The notes beneath the pieces were generated by a model. It was not told the DNA's origin and did no database searches. It saw nothing but the letters and a program-made list of their open reading frames with translations. Shown here in pieces: positions 32,256-40,774 of a DNA stretch of 50,515 bases. The DNA is from Bacillus sp. AFS015802 (GTDB lineage Bacteria > Bacillota > Bacilli > Bacillales > Bacillaceae_B): NCBI RefSeq assembly GCF_002561455.1, contig NZ_NTUP01000059.1, positions 1-50,515 on the forward strand. Reading direction: 5' to 3'. The position numbers were made by a program, and so were the translations under genes. Each line of letters opens with the position of its first letter. Position 1 is the first letter of the stretch.

Positions 32256-32368
32256 GTCAGCACTCTCCATTAAGTCTTTTCTCTACTCTATGGTAAAAAA
32301 GCTTTTTGGTTTTGGCAAGGGGTAAAGGGGACATCCCTCATATAGGACACCCCCTATATCTATATTAA

Positions 32369-32407
32369 CGCTGACGGATAAGACCTAGGAACCTTTTCCG
32401 TCAAGCG
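32369..32407. other. Inverted repeat between holA and yqzM
   Basis: CGCTGACGGA pairs with TCCGTCAAGCG with one bulge. Inside is a second dyad around CCTAGG. There is no T-run on either side, so it looks more like an operator or RNA fold than a terminator. Confidence 0.5.
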
Positions 32408-32429
32408 GTATTTCCTTTGTATTGATTAG

Positions 32430-32462
32430 TGTCACCACACAACCATGAACTTATGGGTGACA
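32430..32462. other. 7-bp inverted repeat upstream of yqzM
   Basis: TGTCACC and GGTGACA are perfect complements separated by 19 bases. Binding partner unknown. Confidence 0.4.
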
Positions 32463-32508
32463 ACTCTTGTCAGTAAAGGAAAAAGTAAAGGGAAGTATAG
32501 ATTTTTCA

Positions 32509-32526
32509 GAAGCGTTGTTCTATACT
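32509..32526 (+). promoter_or_regulatory. Possible promoter -10 region of yqzM
   Basis: TATACT lies 25 bases before the GTG start; the -35 at 17 bases (TAGATT) is weak. Confidence 0.35.
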
Positions 32527-32550
32527 AGAATAGAAATAGGAGGGGTAATT

Positions 32551-32685
32551 GTGAACCAATTTGAAAAGAATGTACAATCGAAAAGAAATGATGCAGTAGA
32601 TTCAGGTGTAGCCTTCGGTGTTTCTTTTGGATTCTTTGCATTAATGTTCATTATTGCAACAGCGATCAAGTTCATTGGATCTTAA
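32551..32685 (+). CDS. yqzM: YqzM family small membrane protein
   Basis: A 44-residue protein starting at the GTG at 32551, just after AGGAGGGG. It begins NQFEKNVQSKRNDAVDSG and ends in a single transmembrane helix (about residues 20-42). Sequence and position between holA and comEC match YqzM. Function is unknown. The longer frame upstream (from 32467) overlaps the promoter region and is not expected to be translated. Confidence 0.9.
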   Translation: MNQFEKNVQSKRNDAVDSGVAFGVSFGFFALMFIIATAIKFIGS

Positions 32686-32837
32686 TGAAAAATAGGAGGC
32701 AGGCCTGAAAGAAAACGGTTACTCCAACTTCCATATATGGTACTTCCGGTATCATACGTATGGGTTGAAGGCACCTGATTCTTCGTGATGGGTCTGCCGC
32801 TTTTTTCATTAGCGCTTAATTTGTTTTGTTCTACATC

Positions 32838-35120
32838 CTATGGCAGGTGGGCAGAAAACGTTCCTTTTTTATACCAAAAACGATAGGTGACCGCCCCATT
32901 CCTTCCCGTATTATAAATTGTCAATCCCCTGCTCTCAAGCCTCTTCATCACATCAGGATGAGGGTGGCCGAAGCGATTGGTTTCCCCGGCGGAGATCACC
33001 GCGACGGCAGGATCCAATTCATCCAGGAACTCTTCCGTGGTACTCGTTTTGCTTCCATGATGACCGACTTTCAACACATCCACCGGAAGATCGAATGTAC
33101 GATTGAACTCTCTTTCCCCTTCCTTCTCCAGATCCCCTGTAAATAGCCATTTCTTTGATCCGATTTCACCGTATAACACAAGGGAGTCATTATTTCCTTC
33201 ATACCGATCATCAAGGGGGGAAACGATATGCAACCCGTCTTCATCGCCCCGCCAAGTGTGCGGATACATCGCTTCTTTCACCGGAATCCGCTTTGTCCTG
33301 GCCATTCTCACCAGTTTCTCCACTTCCGCTTTCGCTTGGCTGCCGGGACTGATCAATATATCCCCCACCCTCATTTCTTCCAGGACAGCCTCCGCTCCTC
33401 CGATATGATCCAGATCTCCGTGGGTCAGGATCAACGTATCGATGGAGGTGATTCCCCTGCTTTTTAAAAAAGGCACGACGATGTCTTCCCCCACAGAAAA
33501 GGGGTCTTTTTTTTCCTCCCATTTTTCTTTCGGGAACTGCACTTCCCCTCCTGCATCAATCAGATACGTCCCCCGATTATAAGGGAGATCGATGAGGGTG
33601 GCATCACCCTGTCCAACATCAATGAACACAATCTCCCCATAGGGATGGAAGGCGTTCATGAAAAGGTGAAAAGACGTGAATACAATCAGCCATCCAACGG
33701 GAATAAATGCCCTCTTTTTTTCCATTCCGACAAAAACACAGTAGATGAGTATGAGGTAACACAGTAAAAATAAAAAGTGCGGCCTCCCCATCACCATTGT
33801 ACTGAAAGGAAGCGAAGGCAAGATTGAAGAGATCCATTGAATTCCATCCAACAGCGTCTGATAGAGAGACAGGATCCATTCAGCGGATGAAAACGTCATG
33901 AAGAAATAGACGACGATGGCCATCGGGAGGATGAAAATTGAAAAAAGGGGTACATAGAGAAGATTGGTCAGAAAGCCGATCAGCGGAAACTCATAGAAAT
34001 GATAGATCACGACGGGAAGGGATGATAACTGGGCAACAATCGTTACGCTGCATAGTTGCCTGAGTGATGACGACGCCTTCAGTATTGTCCCGGAAGACAT
34101 GACGAGGGAAAAACTGACCAAAAAAGAGAGCTGGAAGCCCACATTGTAAACTGAAAAAGGGTCGTAAAGGACGAGCAGAAGGAACACAACGGCTAAACTG
34201 TCCATCACACTGATTTTACCTGCTGCCTTTCTCGTGAGGATCAGGACGATCAGCATGGAGGATGCCCGGACGACAGAGGGTGAGCCGCCGGTCAATACAA
34301 TGTAACAGAGAAGGAACGCAATCAAAAGCCACGACGACACTTCCCTGGTGATCCCCACCCTTAATAAAAAATAATGAAGGAACGCAAATAAAAGGCCCAC
34401 ATGAAGACCTGAAATAGCCAGTAAATGAACGACACCCAGCTCCCTGAAGGCCTTCATTGTGTCCTCTTTGATCATTCCCGTCTCCCCGAATAACAATGCC
34501 TGTGTGATACCGACAGTAGAAGCCGGAAATTCCTGTTCGATTTTTTTTAATCCTTGAAACCTGAGACGGGTGAGGTTGTGTTTCCATGAGCTGTTGTCCG
34601 CACAATCCTCGAACGCCTGTACCTCAAGGATCCAATAGACCCCTCCATGTGACAGATGGTCTTTATAATTGAATAAATTCGGATTTTTGTTTTGCTCCGG
34701 CTCTATGAACGTGCCGTTAACACGGCATACATAACCGGGGCGCAGCTTCGCAAATGTCTTTTTTTCTTCCTTGGAAGAAAAATAATGACGCATCAGCACT
34801 TTCTCATTTTCTTTCTGAAGTGTCACGAGGGACACAAAGGAGCTGCCGTCAATGGTCGGGATGTCATCGATGGACACACGGAGGCTGGAAGGTTCATCTT
34901 GAGGGGATATTCGTGATTGTTGATGTTTTTCCTGGAACGTGTTCAGGAAGGAAAGAGTGACAAATAAGAAAGAAAGGATGGGGATGGTACGGGTCATTTT
35001 TCTGAGGAAAAGTGAAAGTAGGAGGAGGACAAAGAGAACAGCACCCCACCGGAAATGAAGTGCCAATAATGTCCCTGACAAAACCGCCAAAGCCAGGTAG
35101 AGGCATAAACCTCTACTCAT
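32838..35120 (-). CDS. comEC: DNA internalization channel protein ComEC
   Basis: ComEC forms the membrane channel through which transforming DNA enters competent cells. The 760 residues contain an N-terminal OB-like external domain, about ten transmembrane helices including the competence core (GLHVGLLFAFLHY, SPSVVRASSM), and a C-terminal metallo-beta-lactamase domain. That domain has DVGQGDATLI and LTHGDLDHIGG and may degrade the non-entering strand. The ATG at 35120 overlaps the comEB stop by 8 bases and has no strong binding site, so translation is probably coupled. Confidence 0.96.
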   Translation of the reverse strand: MSRGLCLYLALAVLSGTLLALHFRWGAVLFVLLLLSLFLRKMTRTIPILSFLFVTLSFLNTFQEKHQQSRISPQDEPSSLRVSIDDIPTIDGSSFVSLVTLQKENEKVLMRHYFSSKEEKKTFAKLRPGYVCRVNGTFIEPEQNKNPNLFNYKDHLSHGGVYWILEVQAFEDCADNSSWKHNLTRLRFQGLKKIEQEFPASTVGITQALLFGETGMIKEDTMKAFRELGVVHLLAISGLHVGLLFAFLHYFLLRVGITREVSSWLLIAFLLCYIVLTGGSPSVVRASSMLIVLILTRKAAGKISVMDSLAVVFLLLVLYDPFSVYNVGFQLSFLVSFSLVMSSGTILKASSSLRQLCSVTIVAQLSSLPVVIYHFYEFPLIGFLTNLLYVPLFSIFILPMAIVVYFFMTFSSAEWILSLYQTLLDGIQWISSILPSLPFSTMVMGRPHFLFLLCYLILIYCVFVGMEKKRAFIPVGWLIVFTSFHLFMNAFHPYGEIVFIDVGQGDATLIDLPYNRGTYLIDAGGEVQFPKEKWEEKKDPFSVGEDIVVPFLKSRGITSIDTLILTHGDLDHIGGAEAVLEEMRVGDILISPGSQAKAEVEKLVRMARTKRIPVKEAMYPHTWRGDEDGLHIVSPLDDRYEGNNDSLVLYGEIGSKKWLFTGDLEKEGEREFNRTFDLPVDVLKVGHHGSKTSTTEEFLDELDPAVAVISAGETNRFGHPHPDVMKRLESRGLTIYNTGRNGAVTYRFWYKKGTFSAHLP

Positions 35121-35676
35121 CAAAAAGCTTTATGTATTCTTGTTCATAATGGCGAAGTTTTTCCTCTGACACTCCCTGTTCCCTCAGGTCTTCTATCAGT
35201 TGGATCATCAAAGATGCTTTTTCACTGTGTTTGACATCGATGCTGCTTTCCTGGAAGGGTACTTTTTCCACATGGACGCCTGCCTTTTCGAATAGTTCAA
35301 TGGCATAGGGATGATTTTTGTAGTCTTTTGCGTAATAGACCGTTTTGATCCCCGCCTGGATGAGCGCCTTACAGCATTGAAGACAGGGAAAGTGAGTCAC
35401 GTATATGTCCGCATCCTCTGTTCCGACTCCGAACTTCGAACACTGCAGGAGGGCATTCATTTCGGCGTGGATGGTCCTTACGCAGTGATTGTCGATGACA
35501 TAGCACCCCTCATCTATACAATGATCACCTCCTGCTATGGAACCGTTATAGCCGCCTGCAATGATTCTCTTATCACGGACGATGGTTGCTCCCACCGCGA
35601 GCCTCGTACACGTACTGCGGAGGGCAAGCAGCTGACTTTGAGCCATGAAATATTGATGCCACGCTATTCTTTCCAT
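35113..35676 (-). CDS. comEB: ComE operon protein 2, dCMP deaminase family
   Basis: A 187-residue zinc deaminase of the dCMP type, converting dCMP to dUMP if active. It is not needed for transformation in B. subtilis despite its place in the operon. Zinc-site residues are H70-A-E72 and PCLQC (C98, C101). The start is the ATG at 35676 (MERIAWHQYF), 7 bases from GGGAG; an ATG two codons earlier lies against that site. Confidence 0.95.
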   Translation of the reverse strand: MERIAWHQYFMAQSQLLALRSTCTRLAVGATIVRDKRIIAGGYNGSIAGGDHCIDEGCYVIDNHCVRTIHAEMNALLQCSKFGVGTEDADIYVTHFPCLQCCKALIQAGIKTVYYAKDYKNHPYAIELFEKAGVHVEKVPFQESSIDVKHSEKASLMIQLIEDLREQGVSEEKLRHYEQEYIKLFDE

Positions 35677-35754
35677 CCCCATTCTCCCTTCTGTATGTTG
35701 AGATATTTTTTGATGCTTGTTTAAGTGTATAAAGAGTCCCTCTGTTTCGTCAAT

Positions 35755-36378
35755 TCATTGGACAAAAATATGCTCTTTTAATTTCTCGAATGTTTTTTCA
35801 CCGATCCCCGGGATGTTTGTGATCTCTTCAATGGATGTAAACGGTCCATTTTCTTCACGATGTTGGACAAAAGTGGCGGCTTTCGATGGACCGATTCCAG
35901 GCAGGGTTTCGAACTCAGCTTGAGAGGCTGTGTTGAGATTGAGTTTCTCCTGTCCCGAATCCGCCTCTTGAGGAGAAGAGGACTGAATCTCAAGGGGCAT
36001 ATCCATTTCACCGATTTTCGGGACATAGATCATCATCTCGTCCGTCACCCTGACGGCGAGATTCATCAATTTTTGATCAGCGTCCTTAGTGAATCCACCG
36101 GCACGGTCAATGACAAACTTTAACCGATCCCCCTGCCCGACCTCATAGAGTCCCGGGTTCACCACTTCCCCCTTTACGTCCACATACACTTTCTCCCGAC
36201 GCTCTATTTCTGCTGCCTCTGGCTTTACTTCCTTCTCTACCGCGACGGCTGTGGTCGTGGCTAAAGTCTCTTCGGCGGGAGGATGGGAAGCATTTTTCAA
36301 TATATATGCAATCAAAAAAACGGCACAAATCATAAGAGTCACAAGGATCGTTCTGTACTTTTCGATTATGGACCTCAC
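35755..36378 (-). CDS. comEA: Competence DNA receptor ComEA
   Basis: ComEA is the membrane-anchored receptor that binds double-stranded DNA during uptake. The 207 residues have an N-terminal anchor (about 10-28), a flexible linker, an SLBB oligomerisation domain (about 64-120) and a helix-hairpin-helix DNA-binding domain. The latter carries LPGIGPSKA (159-167) and IPGIGEKT (189-196). The start is a GTG at 36378 with AGAGGTG upstream. It leads comEA-comEB-comEC and is divergent from comER over an 80-base gap. No clear ComK box was found. Confidence 0.96.
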   Translation of the reverse strand: MRSIIEKYRTILVTLMICAVFLIAYILKNASHPPAEETLATTTAVAVEKEVKPEAAEIERREKVYVDVKGEVVNPGLYEVGQGDRLKFVIDRAGGFTKDADQKLMNLAVRVTDEMMIYVPKIGEMDMPLEIQSSSPQEADSGQEKLNLNTASQAEFETLPGIGPSKAATFVQHREENGPFTSIEEITNIPGIGEKTFEKLKEHIFVQ

Positions 36379-36458
36379 GTGAAATCACCTCTTGTGGAAT
36401 ATTCATTGCATGGGACTCATAAGTTTTAGGAGAGTGTGTGATAGAAGGAGGGCTGAAC

Positions 36459-37280
36459 ATGAAGGTAGGTATCATCGGGACCGGAAACATGGGGAAAATC
36501 ATTATTGAGGCTCTCATTGAATCAAAGGCGATTTCTCCTTCGCATCTTCATATTACAAATCGTTCATTAAAAAAAGCCGAAGATATAAAAGAGAAATTCC
36601 GCAGCGTAAATGTAGCTCATTCAAATGAAGACGTCATTTCTTCATCTGACTTAATCTTCATCTGCGTCAAGCCACATGATGTATATGATGTGATCGAGGA
36701 GAATAAGAAAAGCTTCACAAAGGACAAATGCGTCGTTTCCATCACGAGCCCGGTAAGTGTGGGTCAGTTGGAGTCATTATTATCCTGTTCTTGCGCCCGA
36801 TTCATTCCAAGTATCACGAATCGGGCTTTGAGCGGTGTTTCCCTTTTGACGTATGGAAGTCATTGCTCAGATAAATGGAGACGGGATTTATCGAGGCTTG
36901 CCGGCCACATCTCTACGCCGGTGGTGATTGATGAAAACGTGACACGGGTAGCTTCTGACATCGTCAGCTGCGGGCCGGCTTTTTTCAGTTATGTGACTCA
37001 AAGGTTCATTAATGCTGCTGTGGAGGTGACGGAAATTGATCCTGAAACGGCAACCGTCCTGGCATCTGAAATGCTGGTCGGACTTGGGGACCTGTTAAAA
37101 AAGAACATCTACACATTACCGACACTACAAGAGAAGGTCTGTGTGAAAGGCGGGGTGACCGGTATAGGGATTTCCGTGATGGAAAGGGAATTGGGGGATG
37201 TTTTCGAGAAATTATTTGAAGCGACACAGGAAAAATTCGTGGATGATATCGAAGGGACGAAATCACAATTCGGAGTCTAA
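36459..37280 (+). CDS. comER: ComER, pyrroline-5-carboxylate reductase-like protein
   Basis: A 273-residue protein of the pyrroline-5-carboxylate reductase family with a Rossmann start (MKVGIIGTGNMGK). ComER lies opposite the comE operon in Bacillus. It is not needed for competence but has been linked to sporulation and biofilm onset through Spo0A. The start is the ATG at 36459, after AGAAGGAGGG. The stop codon lies inside its terminator stem. Confidence 0.93.
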   Translation: MKVGIIGTGNMGKIIIEALIESKAISPSHLHITNRSLKKAEDIKEKFRSVNVAHSNEDVISSSDLIFICVKPHDVYDVIEENKKSFTKDKCVVSITSPVSVGQLESLLSCSCARFIPSITNRALSGVSLLTYGSHCSDKWRRDLSRLAGHISTPVVIDENVTRVASDIVSCGPAFFSYVTQRFINAAVEVTEIDPETATVLASEMLVGLGDLLKKNIYTLPTLQEKVCVKGGVTGIGISVMERELGDVFEKLFEATQEKFVDDIEGTKSQFGV

Positions 37281-37296
37281 TCAGACTCCTTTTTTA
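37272..37296 (+). terminator. comER terminator
   Basis: GGAGTCT pairs with AGACTCC around a 4-base loop, followed by TTTTTTAT. Confidence 0.85.
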
Positions 37297-37354
37297 TATT
37301 TCGACACAAAATGATTTTTTCCTTCTTTTTTCTAAAATTTTTTTCAGAAATAAA

Positions 37355-37392
37355 ATAACCGGATCACTCTCTTTCAGAGACGATCCGGTTTT
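37355..37392 (-). terminator. Terminator of the yqeG-yqeM operon
   Basis: AACCGGATC pairs with GATCCGGTT; TATTTTATTT follows on the minus strand, directly past the yqeM stop. Confidence 0.85.
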
Positions 37393-37393
37393 G

Positions 37394-38140
37394 TTATTTC
37401 TTTTTGCACGCAAAGAAGATTCTTTCGCTCTGGTCAGTTGGGGAATGCTCCGTGAAATCAGCCGTGATTTTCAACACATCGAATCCGGAGCTTTCCAGCC
37501 ACTCCTTTAACTGAAGGACCGGATACGTACGCTGTTTGTGCAGTTCTTCCACTCTCCCGTACTGTCCGGTGTCTTCATCCTTCACGAAGAACGTCAGCTC
37601 ATGCTCTACACTGTTGGGGACTTCCCCGGGGAAGCAATCCCAGATGTAGGAAACATGATCATCGGTAAGTGTGAAGGTCTGGTTCATGAATATCTGCGTC
37701 ATCTTGAATATCGAATGAACATCAAAAAGGAATAACCCGTCCTGCTTCAGATGGGCATGGACACTTTGAAATGTATTCTCCACGTCACCCTCGTCTTCCA
37801 GGTAATTCAACGAATCGCAAAATATCGTGATGATATCATATTCCCCAAGCGAATCAAGCTTTGACATATCCTGTTGGAACAATTGAACCTGGACATCCTG
37901 TACCGATGCCTTTTCCCGGGCGATCATGAGCATATCTTCTGATAAGTCGACACCCGTCACTTCGTACCCATGCCGTGCAAGCCTCAGTGATAACTCCCCT
38001 GTTCCACAAGCGATATCCAGCACTCTTTTCCCTTGAACCTGATAGTCCGCCGCCTGCTTATTAACATACTCCAACCAGCCGTCATATGGGACGTCCTGCA
38101 TTAAATAATCGTATACATAAGCAAAACGTTCATAACTCAT
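37394..38140 (-). CDS. yqeM: YqeM, class I SAM-dependent methyltransferase
   Basis: A 248-residue methyltransferase-fold protein with motif I VLDIACGTGE (40-49) and GVDLSEDML. The substrate is unknown. It starts immediately after the rsfS stop (TAAATG) with only a weak GGTGAG site, so reinitiation is likely. It is the last gene of the operon and ends at a strong terminator. Placement after rsfS is conserved in Bacillus. Confidence 0.92.
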   Translation of the reverse strand: MSYERFAYVYDYLMQDVPYDGWLEYVNKQAADYQVQGKRVLDIACGTGELSLRLARHGYEVTGVDLSEDMLMIAREKASVQDVQVQLFQQDMSKLDSLGEYDIITIFCDSLNYLEDEGDVENTFQSVHAHLKQDGLFLFDVHSIFKMTQIFMNQTFTLTDDHVSYIWDCFPGEVPNSVEHELTFFVKDEDTGQYGRVEELHKQRTYPVLQLKEWLESSGFDVLKITADFTEHSPTDQSERIFFACKKK

Positions 38141-38494
38141 TTAGAGGTTCTCACCTTGTCCGACTTCGACGAATGATGCGTCTCCCCATAAGCGTTCAAG
38201 ATTATAGTAACCTCTTTCTTCTTTATGGAACACGTGAGCGACTACATCACCCAAATCAACTAAGATCCAGCGTGCCTGATCAAAGCCCTCTAATCGCTTA
38301 ACGGTGTATCCTTTTTCTTCTGCTGCGTCTTTCAATTCACGGGCAATCGCCTGTACCTGCTTATCCGAGTTCCCGTGGCAGATCAGGAAATAATCCGCAA
38401 TCAACGAAACACCTTTCATATCTAATACAACAATATCCTCAGCGCGTTTGTCATCAGCGGCTTTATACGCTAATTCCACTAAATTTTGTTCCAT
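38141..38494 (-). CDS. rsfS: Ribosomal silencing factor RsfS (YqeL)
   Basis: RsfS binds ribosomal protein L14 and blocks joining of 30S and 50S subunits when nutrients are scarce. The 117 residues carry the conserved VVLDMKGVSLIADYFLICHG and the aromatic GFDQARWILVDLGDVVAHVF. GAGGAG precedes the ATG. It lies between yqeK and yqeM. Confidence 0.96.
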   Translation of the reverse strand: MEQNLVELAYKAADDKRAEDIVVLDMKGVSLIADYFLICHGNSDKQVQAIARELKDAAEEKGYTVKRLEGFDQARWILVDLGDVVAHVFHKEERGYYNLERLWGDASFVEVGQGENL

Positions 38495-38498
38495 TCCT

Positions 38499-39065
38499 TC
38501 ATCTCCTCTGATTTAAAGTTAATTCATTATAAAAGCGAAATGTATCCGGATAAATCGCTTGGTTTTTTTTCATCAAAAACGTCATTGTATTCTGAAGAGC
38601 TTTGATGATGGCCAGGTCCAGAGACTCTTGAGCGAGATCCCTCACTTCATCCACTCCTGGAAACTGACGATTCGGTTCAATATAATCTGCCAGATAAACC
38701 ACCTTGTCGAGAACGGTCATTCCTTCTTTACCTGAAGTATGGAAGCGGATGGCATCCAGGATTTCCCCGTCTTCTATCCCGACTTCACGTTCTACGAGAA
38801 GAGCTCCTACCGGCGCATGCCACAGCTCGCCATTATAGAGCAGCAGATCCTTCGGCAGGTTCTCCCTTTCAATGATCGCTTTCATTTCCTGTTTATCACG
38901 GAACTTTGCATAGTCATGAAAAATCGCGGCGGTTTCGGCCTTTTTCACGTCGGCTCCATACCGTCCGGCAAGCTCGATACTCGTCTCCATGACCCCGCAT
39001 GTGTGAATGTAGCGATGCTCCGTTAAATGTTCTTTCACGATTTCCAGCGCTTTTTCTCTATTCAT
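38499..39065 (-). CDS. yqeK: HD-domain bis(5'-nucleosyl)-tetraphosphatase YqeK
   Basis: A 188-residue HD-domain metal hydrolase. Members of this family cleave Ap4A symmetrically to two ADP. Metal ligands H21 and the H50-D51 pair in AAIFHDYAK are visible, with further His/Asp in LWHAPVGALLVE and VVYLADYIEP. GGAGGAG lies before the ATG. The start overlaps the end of nadD by 8 bases. Confidence 0.95.
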   Translation of the reverse strand: MNREKALEIVKEHLTEHRYIHTCGVMETSIELAGRYGADVKKAETAAIFHDYAKFRDKQEMKAIIERENLPKDLLLYNGELWHAPVGALLVEREVGIEDGEILDAIRFHTSGKEGMTVLDKVVYLADYIEPNRQFPGVDEVRDLAQESLDLAIIKALQNTMTFLMKKNQAIYPDTFRFYNELTLNQRR

Positions 39066-39627
39066 ACAACTTCTCCTCCTTTATGAAACGATACACATCG
39101 TCGGGAACTAAATAACGTACCGATTGTCCCTTCCTCACTGTGTCGCGGATGTAAGAAGAAGAAAGATCGATGGCCGGGACTTCGATCAACTGCACATCAA
39201 AAGAAGTCTCGTGGGAATAGGCGGGGCGGTTCACCCCGATAAACGTCACCATTTCCAGGAGCTCTTCGATTTTATGCCATTTTGGAAGATACTCGATCAT
39301 ATCCCCACCGATTATAAATGAAAATTCGGTGTTCGCTTCCCTTTCTCTCAAAAGCTTGATGGTGTCATACGTATAGGAGGCACCCTGTCTTTCCAGTTCG
39401 ATCCGTTCAATGGAAAAACGGGGATGCCCCTTGATGGCTGCCTCCAGCATAGAGAGGCGCTGATTCACCGATACCCGTTCATCCACCTGTTTATGAGGAG
39501 GCACATGGTTGGGAAGGAAACGGATTTCATCCAATTGTGCCTTTTGAAGCACCTGCTCGGCAATGACCAGGTGACCCATATGGGGAGGATTGAATGTCCC
39601 CCCCAGAAGTCCAACCTTTTTCTTCAT
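39058..39627 (-). CDS. nadD: Nicotinate-nucleotide adenylyltransferase NadD
   Basis: NadD transfers AMP from ATP to nicotinate mononucleotide in NAD synthesis and is essential. The 189 residues show the nucleotidyltransferase signature GGTFNPPHMGH (9-19) and the C-terminal SSSYIRDTVRKG. An AAGGAT site precedes the ATG. It sits between yqeI and yqeK, as in other Bacillus. Confidence 0.96.
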   Translation of the reverse strand: MKKKVGLLGGTFNPPHMGHLVIAEQVLQKAQLDEIRFLPNHVPPHKQVDERVSVNQRLSMLEAAIKGHPRFSIERIELERQGASYTYDTIKLLREREANTEFSFIIGGDMIEYLPKWHKIEELLEMVTFIGVNRPAYSHETSFDVQLIEVPAIDLSSSYIRDTVRKGQSVRYLVPDDVYRFIKEEKLYE

Positions 39628-39638
39628 CGTATCAATCC

Positions 39639-39932
39639 TTATCTTGGTAGGATTAATTGCTTGTTTTCTTTGGATTCTTTGTAAAGGACGATGGTATTAC
39701 CGATAATCTGAACGATTTCAGCCCCTACGCCTTTCGATAGCTGATCTGCAACCTCAGACTTATCCATATCGCAATTTTGAAGGATGCTGATTTTCATCAA
39801 TTCCCTTGTTTCAATTGCTTCTCCGATCGTTTTGATCATATTATCATTGACTCCGCCCTTCCCTACTTGAAAGACCGGATTTAGGTGATGTGCCTCTGAA
39901 CGTAAAAATCTTTTTTGTTTGCCTGTTAACAT
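39639..39932 (-). CDS. yqeI: RNA-binding protein YqeI (YhbY/CRM domain)
   Basis: A 97-residue CRM-domain protein that associates with pre-50S ribosomal particles in related bacteria. It starts MLTGKQKRFLRSEAHHLNPV and contains VGKGGVNDNM, the family's GxxG-like loop. AGGAGG precedes the ATG, and the gene abuts aroE (1 base apart). Confidence 0.94.
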   Translation of the reverse strand: MLTGKQKRFLRSEAHHLNPVFQVGKGGVNDNMIKTIGEAIETRELMKISILQNCDMDKSEVADQLSKGVGAEIVQIIGNTIVLYKESKENKQLILPR

Positions 39933-39933
39933 G

Positions 39934-40764
39934 TTAACCTCCTAGTTGTTGTAAAACGGTGTTCTTCATGATCGAATAGGAAGGAAAGATTCCTGTCCAT
40001 TTCTCAAATGAGAGTGCTCCCTGGAAAACGAACATATCGAGCCCGTTTTGCGTAAGGGCACCTTTTTGTTTAGCTTGCTTCAGTAATGCTGTTTCTAATG
40101 GGTTATAAATAATATCGCTGACGATGCTTCCCGCTTTTAACCTGTTGATCTTCAATGGACTATCTTCCATATGCGGAAACATGCCGATCGACGTCGTCTG
40201 GATGATCACATCATATTGGTGCAAAGCGTTTTCGGCAGCGGCAAGAGTCAAATACGAAGAGTGTAATTCAAACGGGCATGCTTCCATCATGTTCTCTGCC
40301 CTGCCGGGGGTGCGGTTGGTTACATCGATCGTCTTCACTCCCGATGAGGCAAGTGTATAATAGATGGCCTTCGCCGCACCCCCCGCTCCGATGATCAGCA
40401 TCGATTTATCTTCAAGTCGATCGCCTGCCACCTTCTTCAAGCCCTCAACAAACCCAAGGCCGTCCGTATTATAACCGATCAGCTTGCCATTTTCATTCAC
40501 AATCGTATTGACGGCGCCGATGGCTTCAGCCAATGGATCGATTCCGTCCAACAAAGGCATGACATGCTCCTTATGGGGAACCGTCACATTGACCCCCTGG
40601 ATGCCGAGTGCTTTGATGCCGCTTATGGCCTCAGAAAGCTGCTCCTTCTTTACGTGGAACTTGACATACTCAGCGTCCATCCCACTATCTTTAAATACAC
40701 TATTATGCATCAGGGGAGACATGGAATGAGCAATCGGGTCCCCTATTACACCATAAAGAGCCAT
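39934..40764 (-). CDS. aroE: Shikimate dehydrogenase (NADP+)
   Basis: AroE reduces 3-dehydroshikimate to shikimate in aromatic amino acid synthesis. The 276 residues show the substrate site SMSPLMHN, catalytic K65 (NVTVPHKE) and D101 (GYNTDG), and the NADP-binding loop GAGGAAKA. AGGAGGGG lies before the ATG. It is placed between yqeH and yqeI in the conserved order. Confidence 0.97.
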   Translation of the reverse strand: MALYGVIGDPIAHSMSPLMHNSVFKDSGMDAEYVKFHVKKEQLSEAISGIKALGIQGVNVTVPHKEHVMPLLDGIDPLAEAIGAVNTIVNENGKLIGYNTDGLGFVEGLKKVAGDRLEDKSMLIIGAGGAAKAIYYTLASSGVKTIDVTNRTPGRAENMMEACPFELHSSYLTLAAAENALHQYDVIIQTTSIGMFPHMEDSPLKINRLKAGSIVSDIIYNPLETALLKQAKQKGALTQNGLDMFVFQGALSFEKWTGIFPSYSIMKNTVLQQLGG

Positions 40765-40774
40765 AGAACCCCTC

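Noticed and set aside
36379..36458. ComK box between comEA and comER
   Set aside because: No AAAAN5TTTT pairs at usable spacing were found.
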